From contig CAIYBN010000103.1 of the NCBI GenBank assembly GCA_903924465.1, positions 1 through 64,000 on the forward strand: a stretch of 64,000 nucleotides of DNA, given 5' to 3'. How positions within the stretch are numbered: position 1 is the stretch's first letter; each line of letters begins with the position of its first letter. The translations under genes were made by a program, and so were the position numbers. The notes under the pieces were generated by a model that had not been told where the DNA came from, searched no databases, and saw only the letters and a program-made list of their open reading frames with translations. Below, piece after piece: positions 16,768-28,650 of the stretch. This DNA is from an uncultured Myxococcales bacterium. GTDB lineage: Bacteria; Myxococcota_A; UBA9042.

Positions 16768-17502
16768 CTACCGGGTGAACTTCGCCTTGGCGTGGGCCAG
16801 CTTATCGGCCAAAGCCGGCGGAATCTGCATCACGATCTTCTTGCGCAGCCGGTAGCGGAACGGCGAAACATCCGGAATCGGCGCATGCGAAGCAATGTGG
16901 GTTTGCCGAACGGCTTCGGGCAGTTGGGCCAGGTGATCGCGACGCACGAACAGAAAGACGTTGTAGCGGTACCAGGGCTGCACAGCGCGATCGTGGGCGA
17001 TGCGTGGGCGAACGCAGTCAAAGAGTTCATAGCCGTGGGCGGCCAGACGATCGCGCCACCACGCGTAGGGCTGCTCGTTGACGTGATGTTCGCCACCCTG
17101 GCCCGGCGGCGCCGCTGAAAACAACAGGACGTCGCCATGACGCGTCAGCGTGCTGAGCAGGGCACTCGTCGCAGATTCAGGAATATGTTCAGCAACTTCC
17201 AGACATTGCACCAGATCGAAACGCCGTTTCAGGTCGATGGGCTGCGCCAGATCCGTCGGCAGAAAACGTTCGGGCGGAATCCGCAGCGCGGCGCGGTCCA
17301 CGTAGTCGCCATCGACGCCCTGCACGTCCGTCACGCCGGCTGCCTGCCACGTGCCAAGCCAGACACCTTGTCCGCAGCCAAAATCGACAACGCTCGCCGG
17401 ATGCAGCCAGTCCTGCATGAGCGCGACAATACGCAGGGCCGACGCCTCGTTGGAAGCGGTCGTGTAGGCTTGAAAAGTCGTGGAGTACTGATACTGCGCC
17501 AT
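16768..17502 (-). CDS. SAM-dependent class I methyltransferase
   Basis: The 244-residue protein has the class I motif I VVDFGCGQGVWLGTW near residue 37 and a second-strand acidic motif (GVDGDYVD near 65). A motif IV region follows (FDLVQCLEVAEHIPES near 95), typical of the Methyltransferase_23 group that includes the 3-demethylubiquinone and small-molecule O-methyltransferase types. A basic tail (YRLRKKI) follows. The substrate is unknown. It is divergent from the deoxynucleoside kinase with a 45-base gap and convergent with the TPR lipoprotein. Confidence 0.8.
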   Translation of the reverse strand: MAQYQYSTTFQAYTTASNEASALRIVALMQDWLHPASVVDFGCGQGVWLGTWQAAGVTDVQGVDGDYVDRAALRIPPERFLPTDLAQPIDLKRRFDLVQCLEVAEHIPESATSALLSTLTRHGDVLLFSAAPPGQGGEHHVNEQPYAWWRDRLAAHGYELFDCVRPRIAHDRAVQPWYRYNVFLFVRRDHLAQLPEAVRQTHIASHAPIPDVSPFRYRLRKKIVMQIPPALADKLAHAKAKFTR

Positions 17503-17547
17503 CGCGGCAACGATGATACACTGCCGCCGCTCCATCTGCGAGGCCCC

Positions 17548-18276
17548 ATGGCACAGGAAGCCGCGAAAAAGCGCACGCAAATCAAGCGATCGGGCCCGGC
17601 CATTGCCGCCAGCCTGACCGCGCCGGCAGAAGATGCGCGGTTTGTCGCGATTGCCGGCAACATCGGCGCTGGCAAGTCGACCTTGACCGGATTTTTGGAA
17701 AAACGATTTGCAATCAAGCCGTTCTATGAACCGAATGATGCCAATCCCTATCTGGTGGATTTCTACGGCGACATGAAGCGCTTTGCGTTTCACAGCCAAA
17801 TGTACTTTCTTTCCGCGAAATTCCGCGCACACCTCGACTTGGCACGGCTGATCGCCGAGGAGCCCGGCAGCGTCTTCGTCCAGGATCGGACGATCTATGA
17901 GGACGCTGAGATCTTCGCCCGCACGTTGCACACGCTCGGCATTCTGAGCGCGCGAGATTACGCCACCTATTCAGGGATGTATGCGGCTATCCGCGATTCC
18001 TTGCCGCGCCCGGACTTGCTGATCTACCTGCGCTGTAGCCTCGCGGGGATCAAGCGGCGGATCCGAACGCGCGGTCGTCCGGAGGAACAGGCGATGAAGC
18101 CGCGCTATCTGGCGGCGCTGCATGAGGCTTATGAGGACTGGTTCGCGCGCTACGACCTGGGTCCGACGCTGGTGATTGAGACCGAGAAACTCGACTATTG
18201 GGAGAATCTGGTCGACCGGGTCGAGTTGGTCACGGCATTGGAAGGCGTGCTGAAGGGGCGTGGTCCGTGGGCGTAG
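17548..18276 (+). CDS. deoxynucleoside kinase (dNK/dCK family)
   Basis: The 242-residue protein phosphorylates deoxynucleosides (salvage of dA, dG or dC). It has the P-loop GNIGAGKST (37-45), then DRTIYED near 118 with the family Arg and Glu, YLRCSLAGIKRRI near 160, and the lid RTRGRPEEQ near 173 carrying catalytic arginines. The N-terminal 30 residues are basic and probably disordered. The ATG at 17548 follows AGGCCCC, which is a weak ribosome site. It is one of three nucleoside or nucleotide-related genes in this part of the window, with adenosine deaminase and TatD. Confidence 0.9.
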   Translation: MAQEAAKKRTQIKRSGPAIAASLTAPAEDARFVAIAGNIGAGKSTLTGFLEKRFAIKPFYEPNDANPYLVDFYGDMKRFAFHSQMYFLSAKFRAHLDLARLIAEEPGSVFVQDRTIYEDAEIFARTLHTLGILSARDYATYSGMYAAIRDSLPRPDLLIYLRCSLAGIKRRIRTRGRPEEQAMKPRYLAALHEAYEDWFARYDLGPTLVIETEKLDYWENLVDRVELVTALEGVLKGRGPWA

Positions 18277-18285
18277 CCGTCGCGT

Positions 18286-18831
18286 TCAGGACTTGCTCAG
18301 GCGTGACCACAGCCGCCCAAAGACCCCAGAATCTGTGGCATTTGCCGCCGGCGCGTCAGCTGGCGCGTGGCCGCCCAGCAGCGCCTCGATTTGGCCGTTC
18401 ACGTGGCGAATCCGGTCCGTGAGCAGCGCTGTGACGGACGCCAACACCGCGGACGCCGCAGCTGGCGCAGTTTCCTCCAGGAGCATCAGATCCTCGACCG
18501 CCAGTTCGTACAGCACGCACTCACGACGCGCCACGACGCTCGCAGAACGCGGCCCCAGGTCCAGCAGCGCCATCTCGCCAACGAATTCGCCGGCACCGAC
18601 GCGCGCGACTTCAAATTCTTGTTCAGAAACGCCTTCCTGCCAGCGAATCGACAGTTCACCTTGGGTCACCAGATGCATCGTGCCGCCAGGGTCGCCTTGT
18701 TCGAATAGCTGCGCGCCCAGGGACAAATGCCGCCGCCGAAGCGCGTCTGCCAGCGCCAGCAAATCGCGGTCGTTCAACAGCCCAAACGCCGGAATCTTCC
18801 GCAGCACCATCGTGACAGGCAATTCAGGCAT
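18286..18831 (-). CDS. cyclic nucleotide-binding domain protein
   Basis: The 181-residue protein is a single CRP-type beta-roll domain. The phosphate-binding cassette reads GEFVGEMALLDLGPRSASV near residue 85, with the conserved Gly-Glu and the Arg that contacts the cyclic phosphate. There is no DNA-binding HTH after the domain; the last 60 residues are an amphipathic helix plus an Ala-rich tail. It is therefore a sensor or adaptor rather than a transcription factor. AAAGGAG precedes the chosen ATG. It lies 96 bases downstream of a Ser/Thr kinase gene on the same strand, so a shared signalling role is likely but unproven. Confidence 0.85.
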   Translation of the reverse strand: MPELPVTMVLRKIPAFGLLNDRDLLALADALRRRHLSLGAQLFEQGDPGGTMHLVTQGELSIRWQEGVSEQEFEVARVGAGEFVGEMALLDLGPRSASVVARRECVLYELAVEDLMLLEETAPAAASAVLASVTALLTDRIRHVNGQIEALLGGHAPADAPAANATDSGVFGRLWSRLSKS

Positions 18832-18927
18832 CGTCGGTCTCCTTTCGCGCGGTGCCAAGCGTAGCCCCGCCACAGCGCCGGTCAAGCGTGAACGCGGTCC
18901 GGAAAGGAGCGGCTGGCCGATCGACGG

Positions 18928-20136
18928 CTACTCGGGACCGGGCCGTTCGGCGCGAATTTTCTGCGTTCCCTGCGCGTCCGCTGCCGGCACAAGCGGAGAA
19001 CTGGGCTGTGACGCAGTGATGGCCTGGCTCGTCGGCGGCGGCAGGTTCGCCAGACCGCTGATCTGGGTGTGCCGCGGCGTCGCCGTCAGCGGCGTCATCG
19101 ATTCCACCATCGAAATGGTTCCTTCCGGCTCGTCGGGCCAAAACGTGTCGCGCACGGCCTCAAGCGCTTTGCGCATATCCGCGGCGCGGGCGAAACGATC
19201 ACTGGGACGCTTGGCCAACGCGCGCTGCAGGATTGCGTTGAAGGCATCCGTGACCGGCGACAGCGCCGCCTTGCGCACGTCCGGCACCGGCGCGCGCAAG
19301 TGCGACTGCATGATGGCCACCGCGGACGACTGACGAAAGGGCACGTCGCCCGCCAAGCAGCGGTAGAGCAGAATTCCGAACGCGTACAAGTCACTGCGAC
19401 CGTCCAACTCCGCGGCCTCGCACTGCTCCGGACTCATGTAGGCGGGCGTGCCAAGCGCCATCCCGGTCGTGGTCAACGAGGAGCCGTGCATCCAGGCAAT
19501 GCCAAAATCCACCAGCTTCACGACCGGCTCGCCGTCGCCAAAATCCGCGAGGATGATGTTGGACGGCTTCATGTCGCGGTGCACCAGACCGAGCGCGTGT
19601 GCTTCGCCCAGGCTCCGCAGCACCGGCACCGCGAGGTCAATCGTCTCCACCTCAGTGAGCCCACGCCCGCGCACGAGACGTTCGGTCAGGATCTGCTCCA
19701 ACGTCGGGCCGTTGAGCATTTCCATCGCCAGAAAGAACGCGCCGCCAGGCGCTTGTCCAACATCAAAGACGCGGATTGTATTCGGATGTTTGAGAGACGC
19801 CGTCACCCGCGCTTCGCGAAAGAACCGCCGAATCGTCGCGTCGTCCGGGCCACCGAACTCGGTCTTGAGCAGCTTGATCGCGACTTCCTGCCCGGTGACC
19901 ACGTGCTCGCCGGCGTAAATCGCGCCGTATCCGCCACGGGCAATTTGCGCGGTCAACCGGTAACGCCCCGCCAGCACGTCGCCAGGTCGAATGATCACGT
20001 TCGGGTCGAATTTGACCGCAGGAACCGTCACATGGCCGTCGTACGTGCACTCGGTCGCTTTACCACGGCTGCCGCAGTGCGGACAAAACCGCAGACCGTC
20101 GACCCATTCTGGTTCGAGGCTGGACTGCGCGCTCAT
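18928..20136 (-). CDS. Ser/Thr protein kinase with N-terminal zinc-ribbon motif
   Basis: The 402-residue kinase is of the bacterial Hanks type. Residues 15-34 hold a short FCPHCGSRGKATEC motif with three Cys (18, 21, 30). The kinase domain runs from 58 to about 330: Gly loop IARGGYGAIYAGEH, VAIK (Lys88), HRDMKPSN (Asp188), DFGIA (Asp210), GTPAYMSPEQ, and SDLYAFG. The C-terminal 60 residues are Pro/Ser/Thr-rich, with no transmembrane helix seen, so it appears cytosolic. Such zinc-ribbon kinases are common in Myxococcota. The cyclic-nucleotide-binding gene follows on the same strand. Confidence 0.9.
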   Translation of the reverse strand: MSAQSSLEPEWVDGLRFCPHCGSRGKATECTYDGHVTVPAVKFDPNVIIRPGDVLAGRYRLTAQIARGGYGAIYAGEHVVTGQEVAIKLLKTEFGGPDDATIRRFFREARVTASLKHPNTIRVFDVGQAPGGAFFLAMEMLNGPTLEQILTERLVRGRGLTEVETIDLAVPVLRSLGEAHALGLVHRDMKPSNIILADFGDGEPVVKLVDFGIAWMHGSSLTTTGMALGTPAYMSPEQCEAAELDGRSDLYAFGILLYRCLAGDVPFRQSSAVAIMQSHLRAPVPDVRKAALSPVTDAFNAILQRALAKRPSDRFARAADMRKALEAVRDTFWPDEPEGTISMVESMTPLTATPRHTQISGLANLPPPTSQAITASQPSSPLVPAADAQGTQKIRAERPGPE

Positions 20137-20205
20137 GCCACCACCTGCGTTGCCCCATGATGTTCCGCCTGTATCACGCCAACCTTTCAGTGCGGTTCTG
20201 AGCGG

Positions 20206-20218
20206 CCGCCTGAGGCGG
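20206..20218. promoter_or_regulatory. 13-bp palindrome in a divergent gap
   Basis: CCGCCT-G-AGGCGG is a perfect 6-bp dyad in the 287-base gap between the Ser/Thr kinase (minus) and a plus-strand gene. It could be an operator or the hairpin of a kinase leader RNA. Confidence 0.3.
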
Positions 20219-20306
20219 AGCGTACGCCATTCGCCGCCACTCCGACAAACACTGCTTCAATGTTCTTCACACATCTGGCCAAGCTCGAATGGAAATTCGC
20301 ACAGCG

Positions 20307-20322
20307 GTGACGAAATTGTCAC
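20307..20322. promoter_or_regulatory. GTGAC-N6-GTCAC dyad with CGAAATT direct repeats
   Basis: GTGAC (20307-20311) and GTCAC (20318-20322) flank GAAATT, and CGAAATT recurs right after (20322-20328). The element is AT-richer than its surroundings and lies about 100 bases before the plus-strand start, as an activator or repressor site would. Confidence 0.35.
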
Positions 20323-20423
20323 GAAATTCTGCGAGAATTTGCCGCAGCGCCCGTTGCAAGCCATCAGGGGATGGGTACCATGCGCGGCGTGTGCCAATGT
20401 GGCGCTCGCCGCCTCGGGAAACC

Positions 20424-20906
20424 ATGAGCCTGCCGCCGCCCATCAAACCACTGCGTGTTGAAGTGGTCGGGATTCATCCACGCTACGCCAGGCTCTTGAT
20501 CATCGAAATCGAGCTGGATCAGGTGCCGCCAACCCGCTGGGTCGAGTGTTTCGATCGCGCTGGCAAGGAACTGCCGTGGATTGAAATGCATCCGCCGACC
20601 GTGCACGGCAGCAAGATCATTCTGAATCCGACGGACGCGGAAATCGAGCAGGAAGTTGCGCACACGGAGGAGCGGATTCTTGTGGCGAATCAGCGCTGGC
20701 TGGCTGCTGTCCAAGCGGAGACTGCGCTCGCCGCGCCGACCGACCAGGAATCAGACCTGTTTTCCGCAGAAGTGCGGGATCGAATTGCGACAGCCCGCGC
20801 ACGCACACGCACGATGTCCGAAGCGTTTAGCGTACAGGGATTCTGGCGCTCAGACGCGTGGGTGACGGAAGACTTGCTGTCCACGGAAGGCCGGACCCAG
20901 AATTGA
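20424..20906 (+). CDS. hypothetical protein, 160 residues
   Basis: No family is recognised. The N-terminal 75 residues look like a small alpha/beta domain, starting near IKPLRVEVV. The rest is helical and charged, with an Arg/Thr-rich stretch and aromatic residues near the C terminus (FWRSDAW). The ATG at 20424 has GGGAAACC upstream, a weak ribosome site. Earlier in-frame starts (from 20289) add a low-complexity stretch that looks non-coding. It is convergent with the hybrid histidine kinase, with an 8-base gap. Confidence 0.55.
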   Translation: MSLPPPIKPLRVEVVGIHPRYARLLIIEIELDQVPPTRWVECFDRAGKELPWIEMHPPTVHGSKIILNPTDAEIEQEVAHTEERILVANQRWLAAVQAETALAAPTDQESDLFSAEVRDRIATARARTRTMSEAFSVQGFWRSDAWVTEDLLSTEGRTQN

Positions 20907-20914
20907 CGGCTTGA

Positions 20915-23638
<2,724 letters not shown>

Positions 23639-23710
23639 AGCAGAGTCCGCGGGGGCGCGGAAGGACAACGCTTGCGCATCAGCGCGCGGATGGCCAAGAT
23701 GTGGCGCAGA

Positions 23711-26311
23711 TCAATGCTCGGCGGCGAACTTGACCACGGCACGACGATCGGCTGCGTCAAACTCGACCGGCAACGCGCGACCGGCGCCGGTGACGTACTG
23801 GTCAAAATCGGCAACCCGCATCATCCAACGCACTTCGCACCCTTCATCGCAGCTGCCCGGGGTATCCGCGCCGTAAAGCGCTTTGACGAATGCGGCGGGT
23901 AGATTGGCGCGCGCCTGAACGATACCGTCCTGGACGTGCAGACCCACCGCCGTCACCCGACCGCTATCCGCGGGCAGCAAATACGCCGTCCATTGGCCGC
24001 GCTCCGCCGGCAGCAGCACCATCCGCGCGCCCTTGAAGGACCACACGCCCAGCAGCCAATCCGGCGATCGCAGCCGCGGCAGCACACCCAGGATCTTCAG
24101 CTCCGGCGTGACATTCGCCGGCACGTCCAGCTTCATCTCGCCCGACTGGCCGTGCCCGACAATCAGCCGCTGCTCGTGGCCCGTGCCCACATCGAACACA
24201 ATCGTCGCGTCGTGCTGGGACGCGTTGCGCAAGGTCGCCAGCACCGCGGTCGGCGCTTCCGGATTCGTCTTGTGCTGCGTCGCCAGCCGACCCTGAATGT
24301 CGTTCAGGGACTCCGAACGGCGCCGCAGAATCTCCTCGATCATCGCGACGTATTGGGTCGTCAGCGCGGTCCCCGGCAGCGCCTGCCAGATGCGCGCAAT
24401 CACTTCCAGCGGCACTTCCGCGTCCGCGGCGCGCTTGTCGATCAGCAGTTCACGCTCCACCGGCCGCACGGCAACCACGCGTGCGAGATTGTCGGCATTG
24501 CACTCAAAGTGGAACTCAAGCACCGTACCGTTCAGGCGTTTGGTCACCGCGCCATGCGCGATGCACGGCACCGTCGCCTGCGCCACCAGTTGCTGGCCGG
24601 CCGACAGCACGCGGCGCAATCGCTGCCCGGGCAAGTCCACTTCCAGTGACACCGGTCGCGACGCGGGATTGTGCAGCGTGTAGCGATAGCTGTACTCACG
24701 CGGTGTCAGAAACTTGCTGCCGGCCGCGTGCGCCTCTTCGATCTCCTTGGCGACGATGTCCGCATCGAACTTCGGCCCGCGCTCATCCTCCACGGTCGAT
24801 ACGACGACGCCTTCCACGGTCACCCACTCGGCCGTCGAGTCCAGCACCCGTTTGTCCAAGGCCGCGAGAATACGTGGATCTGCCTCGGGCCTCAGCGCGA
24901 GGTGCGCGAGCAAGGCATTGACGGAACCGTCCTTCAGCGCCACGTCCACGTCCGTCACGGCGGCGGGCGGTGGCTCTTTGGCTTTGCGTTTCTTTTCCGC
25001 GGCTTCCGCCTTGCGTCGTTCCGCTTCCTGACGCTTCGCCTCAGCCTCCAAGCGCTTGCGCTCCGTTTCCTGGCGCTTCTTTTCCGCAGCAATCGCCGCC
25101 TTTGCCTCTTTTTCAGCCCGTGCCGCTGCCGCCCGATCCACGACCACCGGCACGGCACCAGTTGGCGGTGGCGCCGTGACGACAGCCTGATGCGCAGCCT
25201 CTTCCTTCGCTTTGCGCTCCGCATCCTCCTTGGCCTTGCGTTCTGCATCCTCCTTCGCTTTGCGCTCAATCTCCTCTTTCGCTTTGCGTTCGCGATCCAG
25301 CGCTTCGGCCCGCGCCTTGTCGTTGTCGAGCGCCTTGGCCTTCTCCGCCGCGAATTCACCCGCTTTCTTGGCATCCTTGTCGGCCAGCTCGGCGGCTTGC
25401 TTGAGCTTCTCGGCGTTTTCCGTCGCCACACGGACCTTTTCGCCCGCGTCTGCCACCGCCTTGAAATTGGCCGGCGTCGGCGCCTCGGCGATCACCTTCG
25501 CTTTCTCAGCCGCTTCCGCCACCAGTTTCTTGCGATCCTTCTCGGCCGAATCCGCCGCCGCGTGCGCCTTTTCCGCGGCCTTCTCTGCGGCCCGAGCTTT
25601 GTCAGCCGCATCGCTCGCGGCATGTTGTTTTTCCTTTTCCGCCTGCTCTTTGTCGCGCTTCTGGCGCTCGATTTCAGCCGCAGCCTGCTTCTTCTTTTCC
25701 TTCTCGGCGTTCTCTGCGAACTCGCGCAGCTGCTCCTCTTTCTCCTGGGCGAGCTTCGCCGCCTTCTTCGCCGCGTCCTTGGCCGAGGCCAGTTCCGCCT
25801 GCAGGCGCGCCTGCTCGTTGCGGTACTTGGGCTCTTCCTTCGGTGCGGGTGCCGGGGTCGGCGCAGGCGCTGCCGCCACCGGCGCGGGGACTGGCACCGC
25901 CGCTGCTGCCTCGGAAGCCACTGCGGTCCGGATGCAGCGCGCCTGCCATTCGAATTCGTCGATCGTCCCGCCGCTCTTGCGCGGCGCACCGTCAAACTTC
26001 TGCTCGTGCACATCCGCCAGCAAATCGCAGCCTTTCGGCGCCGCAGCGGCCGTCAGTTGCTTCTCTGCCAGCGCACGAACGAAACGCTCCTGACTCCGCC
26101 GCGTGCGCAGGAGACCCAGCGTTTGGCTGCCGGACGGCACTTCCTTCATCGACGTCACGACGAGCACTTCCGCCCCGGTCGGCAGCGGTGTCAACCGGTC
26201 GACGCCCGGCTCGCGGTCAAATTGCACGCCGCCACAGGCGGAAAGCGCCAGACAGCACAGCAGCCACCGGCCGCAAAACTTCGCCAAGTCATGAGAAATA
26301 AAACGCATCAT
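23711..26311 (-). CDS. large lipoprotein with a long Ala/Glu/Lys coiled coil
   Basis: The 866-residue lipoprotein has signal LALSAC (Cys26). Residues 40-130 form a small domain with two Cys-containing loops. A Pro/Ala linker covers 138-160. From about 163 to 445 there is an almost uninterrupted heptad-like region of Ala, Glu, Lys and Arg, including tandem ERKAKEDA repeats. The C-terminal 400 residues form a globular part beginning near LKDGSVNALLAHLALRP. The predicted shape is a lipid anchor, a long rod and a head. The ATG pair at 26308-26311 follows GGGACGGGAAG. The family is not recognised. A role in envelope spacing or a cell-surface appendage is speculative. Confidence 0.75.
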   Translation of the reverse strand: MMRFISHDLAKFCGRWLLCCLALSACGGVQFDREPGVDRLTPLPTGAEVLVVTSMKEVPSGSQTLGLLRTRRSQERFVRALAEKQLTAAAAPKGCDLLADVHEQKFDGAPRKSGGTIDEFEWQARCIRTAVASEAAAAVPVPAPVAAAPAPTPAPAPKEEPKYRNEQARLQAELASAKDAAKKAAKLAQEKEEQLREFAENAEKEKKKQAAAEIERQKRDKEQAEKEKQHAASDAADKARAAEKAAEKAHAAADSAEKDRKKLVAEAAEKAKVIAEAPTPANFKAVADAGEKVRVATENAEKLKQAAELADKDAKKAGEFAAEKAKALDNDKARAEALDRERKAKEEIERKAKEDAERKAKEDAERKAKEEAAHQAVVTAPPPTGAVPVVVDRAAAARAEKEAKAAIAAEKKRQETERKRLEAEAKRQEAERRKAEAAEKKRKAKEPPPAAVTDVDVALKDGSVNALLAHLALRPEADPRILAALDKRVLDSTAEWVTVEGVVVSTVEDERGPKFDADIVAKEIEEAHAAGSKFLTPREYSYRYTLHNPASRPVSLEVDLPGQRLRRVLSAGQQLVAQATVPCIAHGAVTKRLNGTVLEFHFECNADNLARVVAVRPVERELLIDKRAADAEVPLEVIARIWQALPGTALTTQYVAMIEEILRRRSESLNDIQGRLATQHKTNPEAPTAVLATLRNASQHDATIVFDVGTGHEQRLIVGHGQSGEMKLDVPANVTPELKILGVLPRLRSPDWLLGVWSFKGARMVLLPAERGQWTAYLLPADSGRVTAVGLHVQDGIVQARANLPAAFVKALYGADTPGSCDEGCEVRWMMRVADFDQYVTGAGRALPVEFDAADRRAVVKFAAEH

Positions 26312-26409
26312 CTTCCCGTCCCGCCAAGTCCCGGAAGCAGAGGATAGGCCGCGGTCGGGCGTCGTGGCAACTGCGCCGGCAGCCACGCCGCGCGCAAGGC
26401 CAAACGCGG

Positions 26410-27375
26410 TCACCGAATCGCGTTCTTGTGCTTCCAAGTGTGCTCGTGACGCTTGTCCGGCGCCTGAACGAGACCGCGCACATCGCAGGTGTGGTGGACA
26501 TCTTCAGGCTGGAAGCCAAAACGATTGGCCCGCAAGAGGTCGGCGACGCACATCGTCAGCTCTCCCAGACGCGCACCGTCCACTTCAGCCCGCACGGCAT
26601 CGATTTGGCCCACAGCGGTCACGGTAAAGTGCACCTGGATGGGCGCCCCGTTGGCAAAACGCACCGAGCACGCCTGCATGTCCGCCGTGCGCGTGTGACA
26701 GAGTGCTTCCAGTTGCTTGCGGTTCACCGGTTCCAGCGCCGATCCCGCTGCCGTTGCCTCACGCGGGGGCGGCAATGCACTGGGCACGGCACCGGGAGCC
26801 TCGGTTGGACGCAAACGCCCGACGCGCGAGTCGCGCATCACTCCGTGCAGATGTTCGCCCAGTTGCGAAGCGTTGGGCATCGCTGGAGAACCGGCATTCG
26901 CGGTGGCATCTGGCGACCAGACGGTCGCCGCGGCAAGCGTCGTGTCGGTCTCGGCGACAGCAGCCTGCTTGCCCACGTACCACCAGACACCGAAGCCAAC
27001 GCCACCGGCAGCGGCGAGCGCAAAGAGCACCAGGCCGATCGTCGCACCCCAGCTGCGCGTTGCCGCTTGCCGAAACATGACGCTGAATTCACGGAGCATC
27101 TCGGCATCGCGCGATCGCTGTGGCACAGCCCGCCGCTGACTGCCGGTATCCGCCAGGGCCGCCGCAGAACCGTGGAAAAATGAATCCGCTGCGCCCGACG
27201 CTGGCCGTCGCTGCATCGGCGTGAGCGATGCCGTCACGATGCCGTTGGGCCCCTGCCGCAATTCCACCGCCGCGCGGCACCGCGGACAGAGAACGGGCAC
27301 CGGCGCTTCCAGCGGCCCGAGCGCAAAGATCGGTACTGGAATCGGGGCCTGACAACTTGGGCAAGGAACTTGCAT
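26410..27375 (-). CDS. zinc-ribbon / transmembrane / AgmX-like protein
   Basis: The protein has about 321 residues. The N terminus is a zinc ribbon, CPSC (Cys5, Cys8) and CPRC (Cys30, Cys33). After a disordered Arg/Ser segment comes one transmembrane helix (111-134), then a Pro/Ala linker. The C-terminal domain near 215-305 has paired Cys and a VxFxVxxxGxI pattern, seen in TonB-like or AgmX/GltJ-type gliding proteins. The layout places the ribbon in the cytosol and the C-terminal domain in the periplasm. Start: GACCGGAG lies 11 bases before the ATG (27375); an alternative GTG at 27381 is better spaced. It lies 98 bases before the coiled-coil lipoprotein start. Confidence 0.7.
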   Translation of the reverse strand: MQVPCPSCQAPIPVPIFALGPLEAPVPVLCPRCRAAVELRQGPNGIVTASLTPMQRRPASGAADSFFHGSAAALADTGSQRRAVPQRSRDAEMLREFSVMFRQAATRSWGATIGLVLFALAAAGGVGFGVWWYVGKQAAVAETDTTLAAATVWSPDATANAGSPAMPNASQLGEHLHGVMRDSRVGRLRPTEAPGAVPSALPPPREATAAGSALEPVNRKQLEALCHTRTADMQACSVRFANGAPIQVHFTVTAVGQIDAVRAEVDGARLGELTMCVADLLRANRFGFQPEDVHHTCDVRGLVQAPDKRHEHTWKHKNAIR

Positions 27376-27405
27376 GAGCACGCGCTCCGGTCAGAAGGGT
27401 GGCGG

Positions 27406-28452
27406 CTAGAACGGCCAGAACAGGATTTTCCACGCGGCGTGCAAATGGTTCAACGCGTCCGCACCATCAGGCAGCGCCCCGTCCACGGCGACGGCCGCAT
27501 GCGGATCTGGCACATCCATGGCTGTCGTCAACAAATGCACGGAAATTCCCGGTTGTTCGATGCCGTCCACGCTGACCGCAGCGTCACTGCTGCCCAAGCC
27601 AAGCGCGGTCCACGCAGCAGCGATGATAACCCAAGCGGAGTCTTTTGTATGGCCCAGCGTTCGCCACGCGCCAACCGGCGTTTGCGGAGCGGCGCTGAGC
27701 CACGGCGCGGGCTGCGTACCAGCGCCATCGCTCGGACCATTCAACAGAATCACGCGCCAGACCGTGTGGTGCATGGCCAGCATCACCGCTTCGCTCGCGC
27801 CTTCGCCGTGGCCGCCGACCGCGATGGTGGACCAGACGGGCGTACTGCCCGCCCTGAAACTGCCCCAGCCTTCGCCCGGGCGCTGCTCGTCGAGCCAAGC
27901 AAGCGCCTTGACCAAGCGATTTTGCAGGCAATCTGCTGGTGTCACCGTCACTTTCGAGGTACGATCCTGGCCGTCGATCATTTCCTGCCGGACGAGTTCC
28001 AGACACGTCGAATCGCCATCGCACACGGTTTGCGCCCCGACCGGCGTCGCCAGCACCAGCACGCGATGGCCCAGTTGCGCGGCCGCGGTCGCGAGCGAGG
28101 TGTACTGGGTCGGAAGCAGCTTGTCCTCGGGCAGCAGCACAATCAGCTTGCCGGTCGAATTCGGCCCGACGGCCACAAGATGGTCGCCACCGGTAATCGC
28201 CGCATCCGTTGCCGTCGCTGCAACCGTCACCAACACGACCGATGGCACGCCGCCGGGACCGTCCTGCGCCGAGGCATCCTGGGAAGCTACGGTATCCGCA
28301 GCGAACGTGTCCTGTCCGCCGCCCGCCGCCAAGCCATCGTTTGCCTTGCTGTTGGTCGCGGGAGTGGGCACTGGATTGACCACGCAGGAAGTCAGCAGCA
28401 GCGTCAACGCCACCCACACGTTTCTTCTATGCGTTGGAATGCGCACGTCCAT
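27406..28452 (-). CDS. alpha/beta-hydrolase-like lipoprotein
   Basis: The 348-residue lipoprotein has signal LLLTSC (Cys23) and an Asp/Ala-rich linker to about residue 80. The remainder looks like an alpha/beta hydrolase. A strand and nucleophile-elbow-like turn read VGGHGEGASEAVML, where the usual nucleophile Ser or Cys position is His or Gly. Active esterase function is therefore uncertain. Only two Cys occur near the middle (TVCDGDSTC). It ends 30 bases before the start of the zinc-ribbon protein and probably shares its transcript. Confidence 0.65.
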   Translation of the reverse strand: MDVRIPTHRRNVWVALTLLLTSCVVNPVPTPATNSKANDGLAAGGGQDTFAADTVASQDASAQDGPGGVPSVVLVTVAATATDAAITGGDHLVAVGPNSTGKLIVLLPEDKLLPTQYTSLATAAAQLGHRVLVLATPVGAQTVCDGDSTCLELVRQEMIDGQDRTSKVTVTPADCLQNRLVKALAWLDEQRPGEGWGSFRAGSTPVWSTIAVGGHGEGASEAVMLAMHHTVWRVILLNGPSDGAGTQPAPWLSAAPQTPVGAWRTLGHTKDSAWVIIAAAWTALGLGSSDAAVSVDGIEQPGISVHLLTTAMDVPDPHAAVAVDGALPDGADALNHLHAAWKILFWPF

Positions 28453-28650
28453 CGGCCCATGCTCCCGCGCAACAGGGTGCCCGATTTGCCGCGTTTGTGC
28501 AATTCTGTGAAGACTCACCGACGCTTCGGCCGCAAGCCAACCCGCGACGGGCCGATCGCAGCTTGCAGAATCGTGCTCGCGATCTCGGCCGTCCGGCGCC
28601 GGGCTCGACGTTCACACACCCTATCGCGGCCGCGCTACCGTCGACTCGGC

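Noticed and set aside
20307..20322. CRP-type binding site
   Set aside because: GTGA and TCAC are separated by eight bases rather than the six of the CRP consensus, so the site is reported only as an unassigned dyad.
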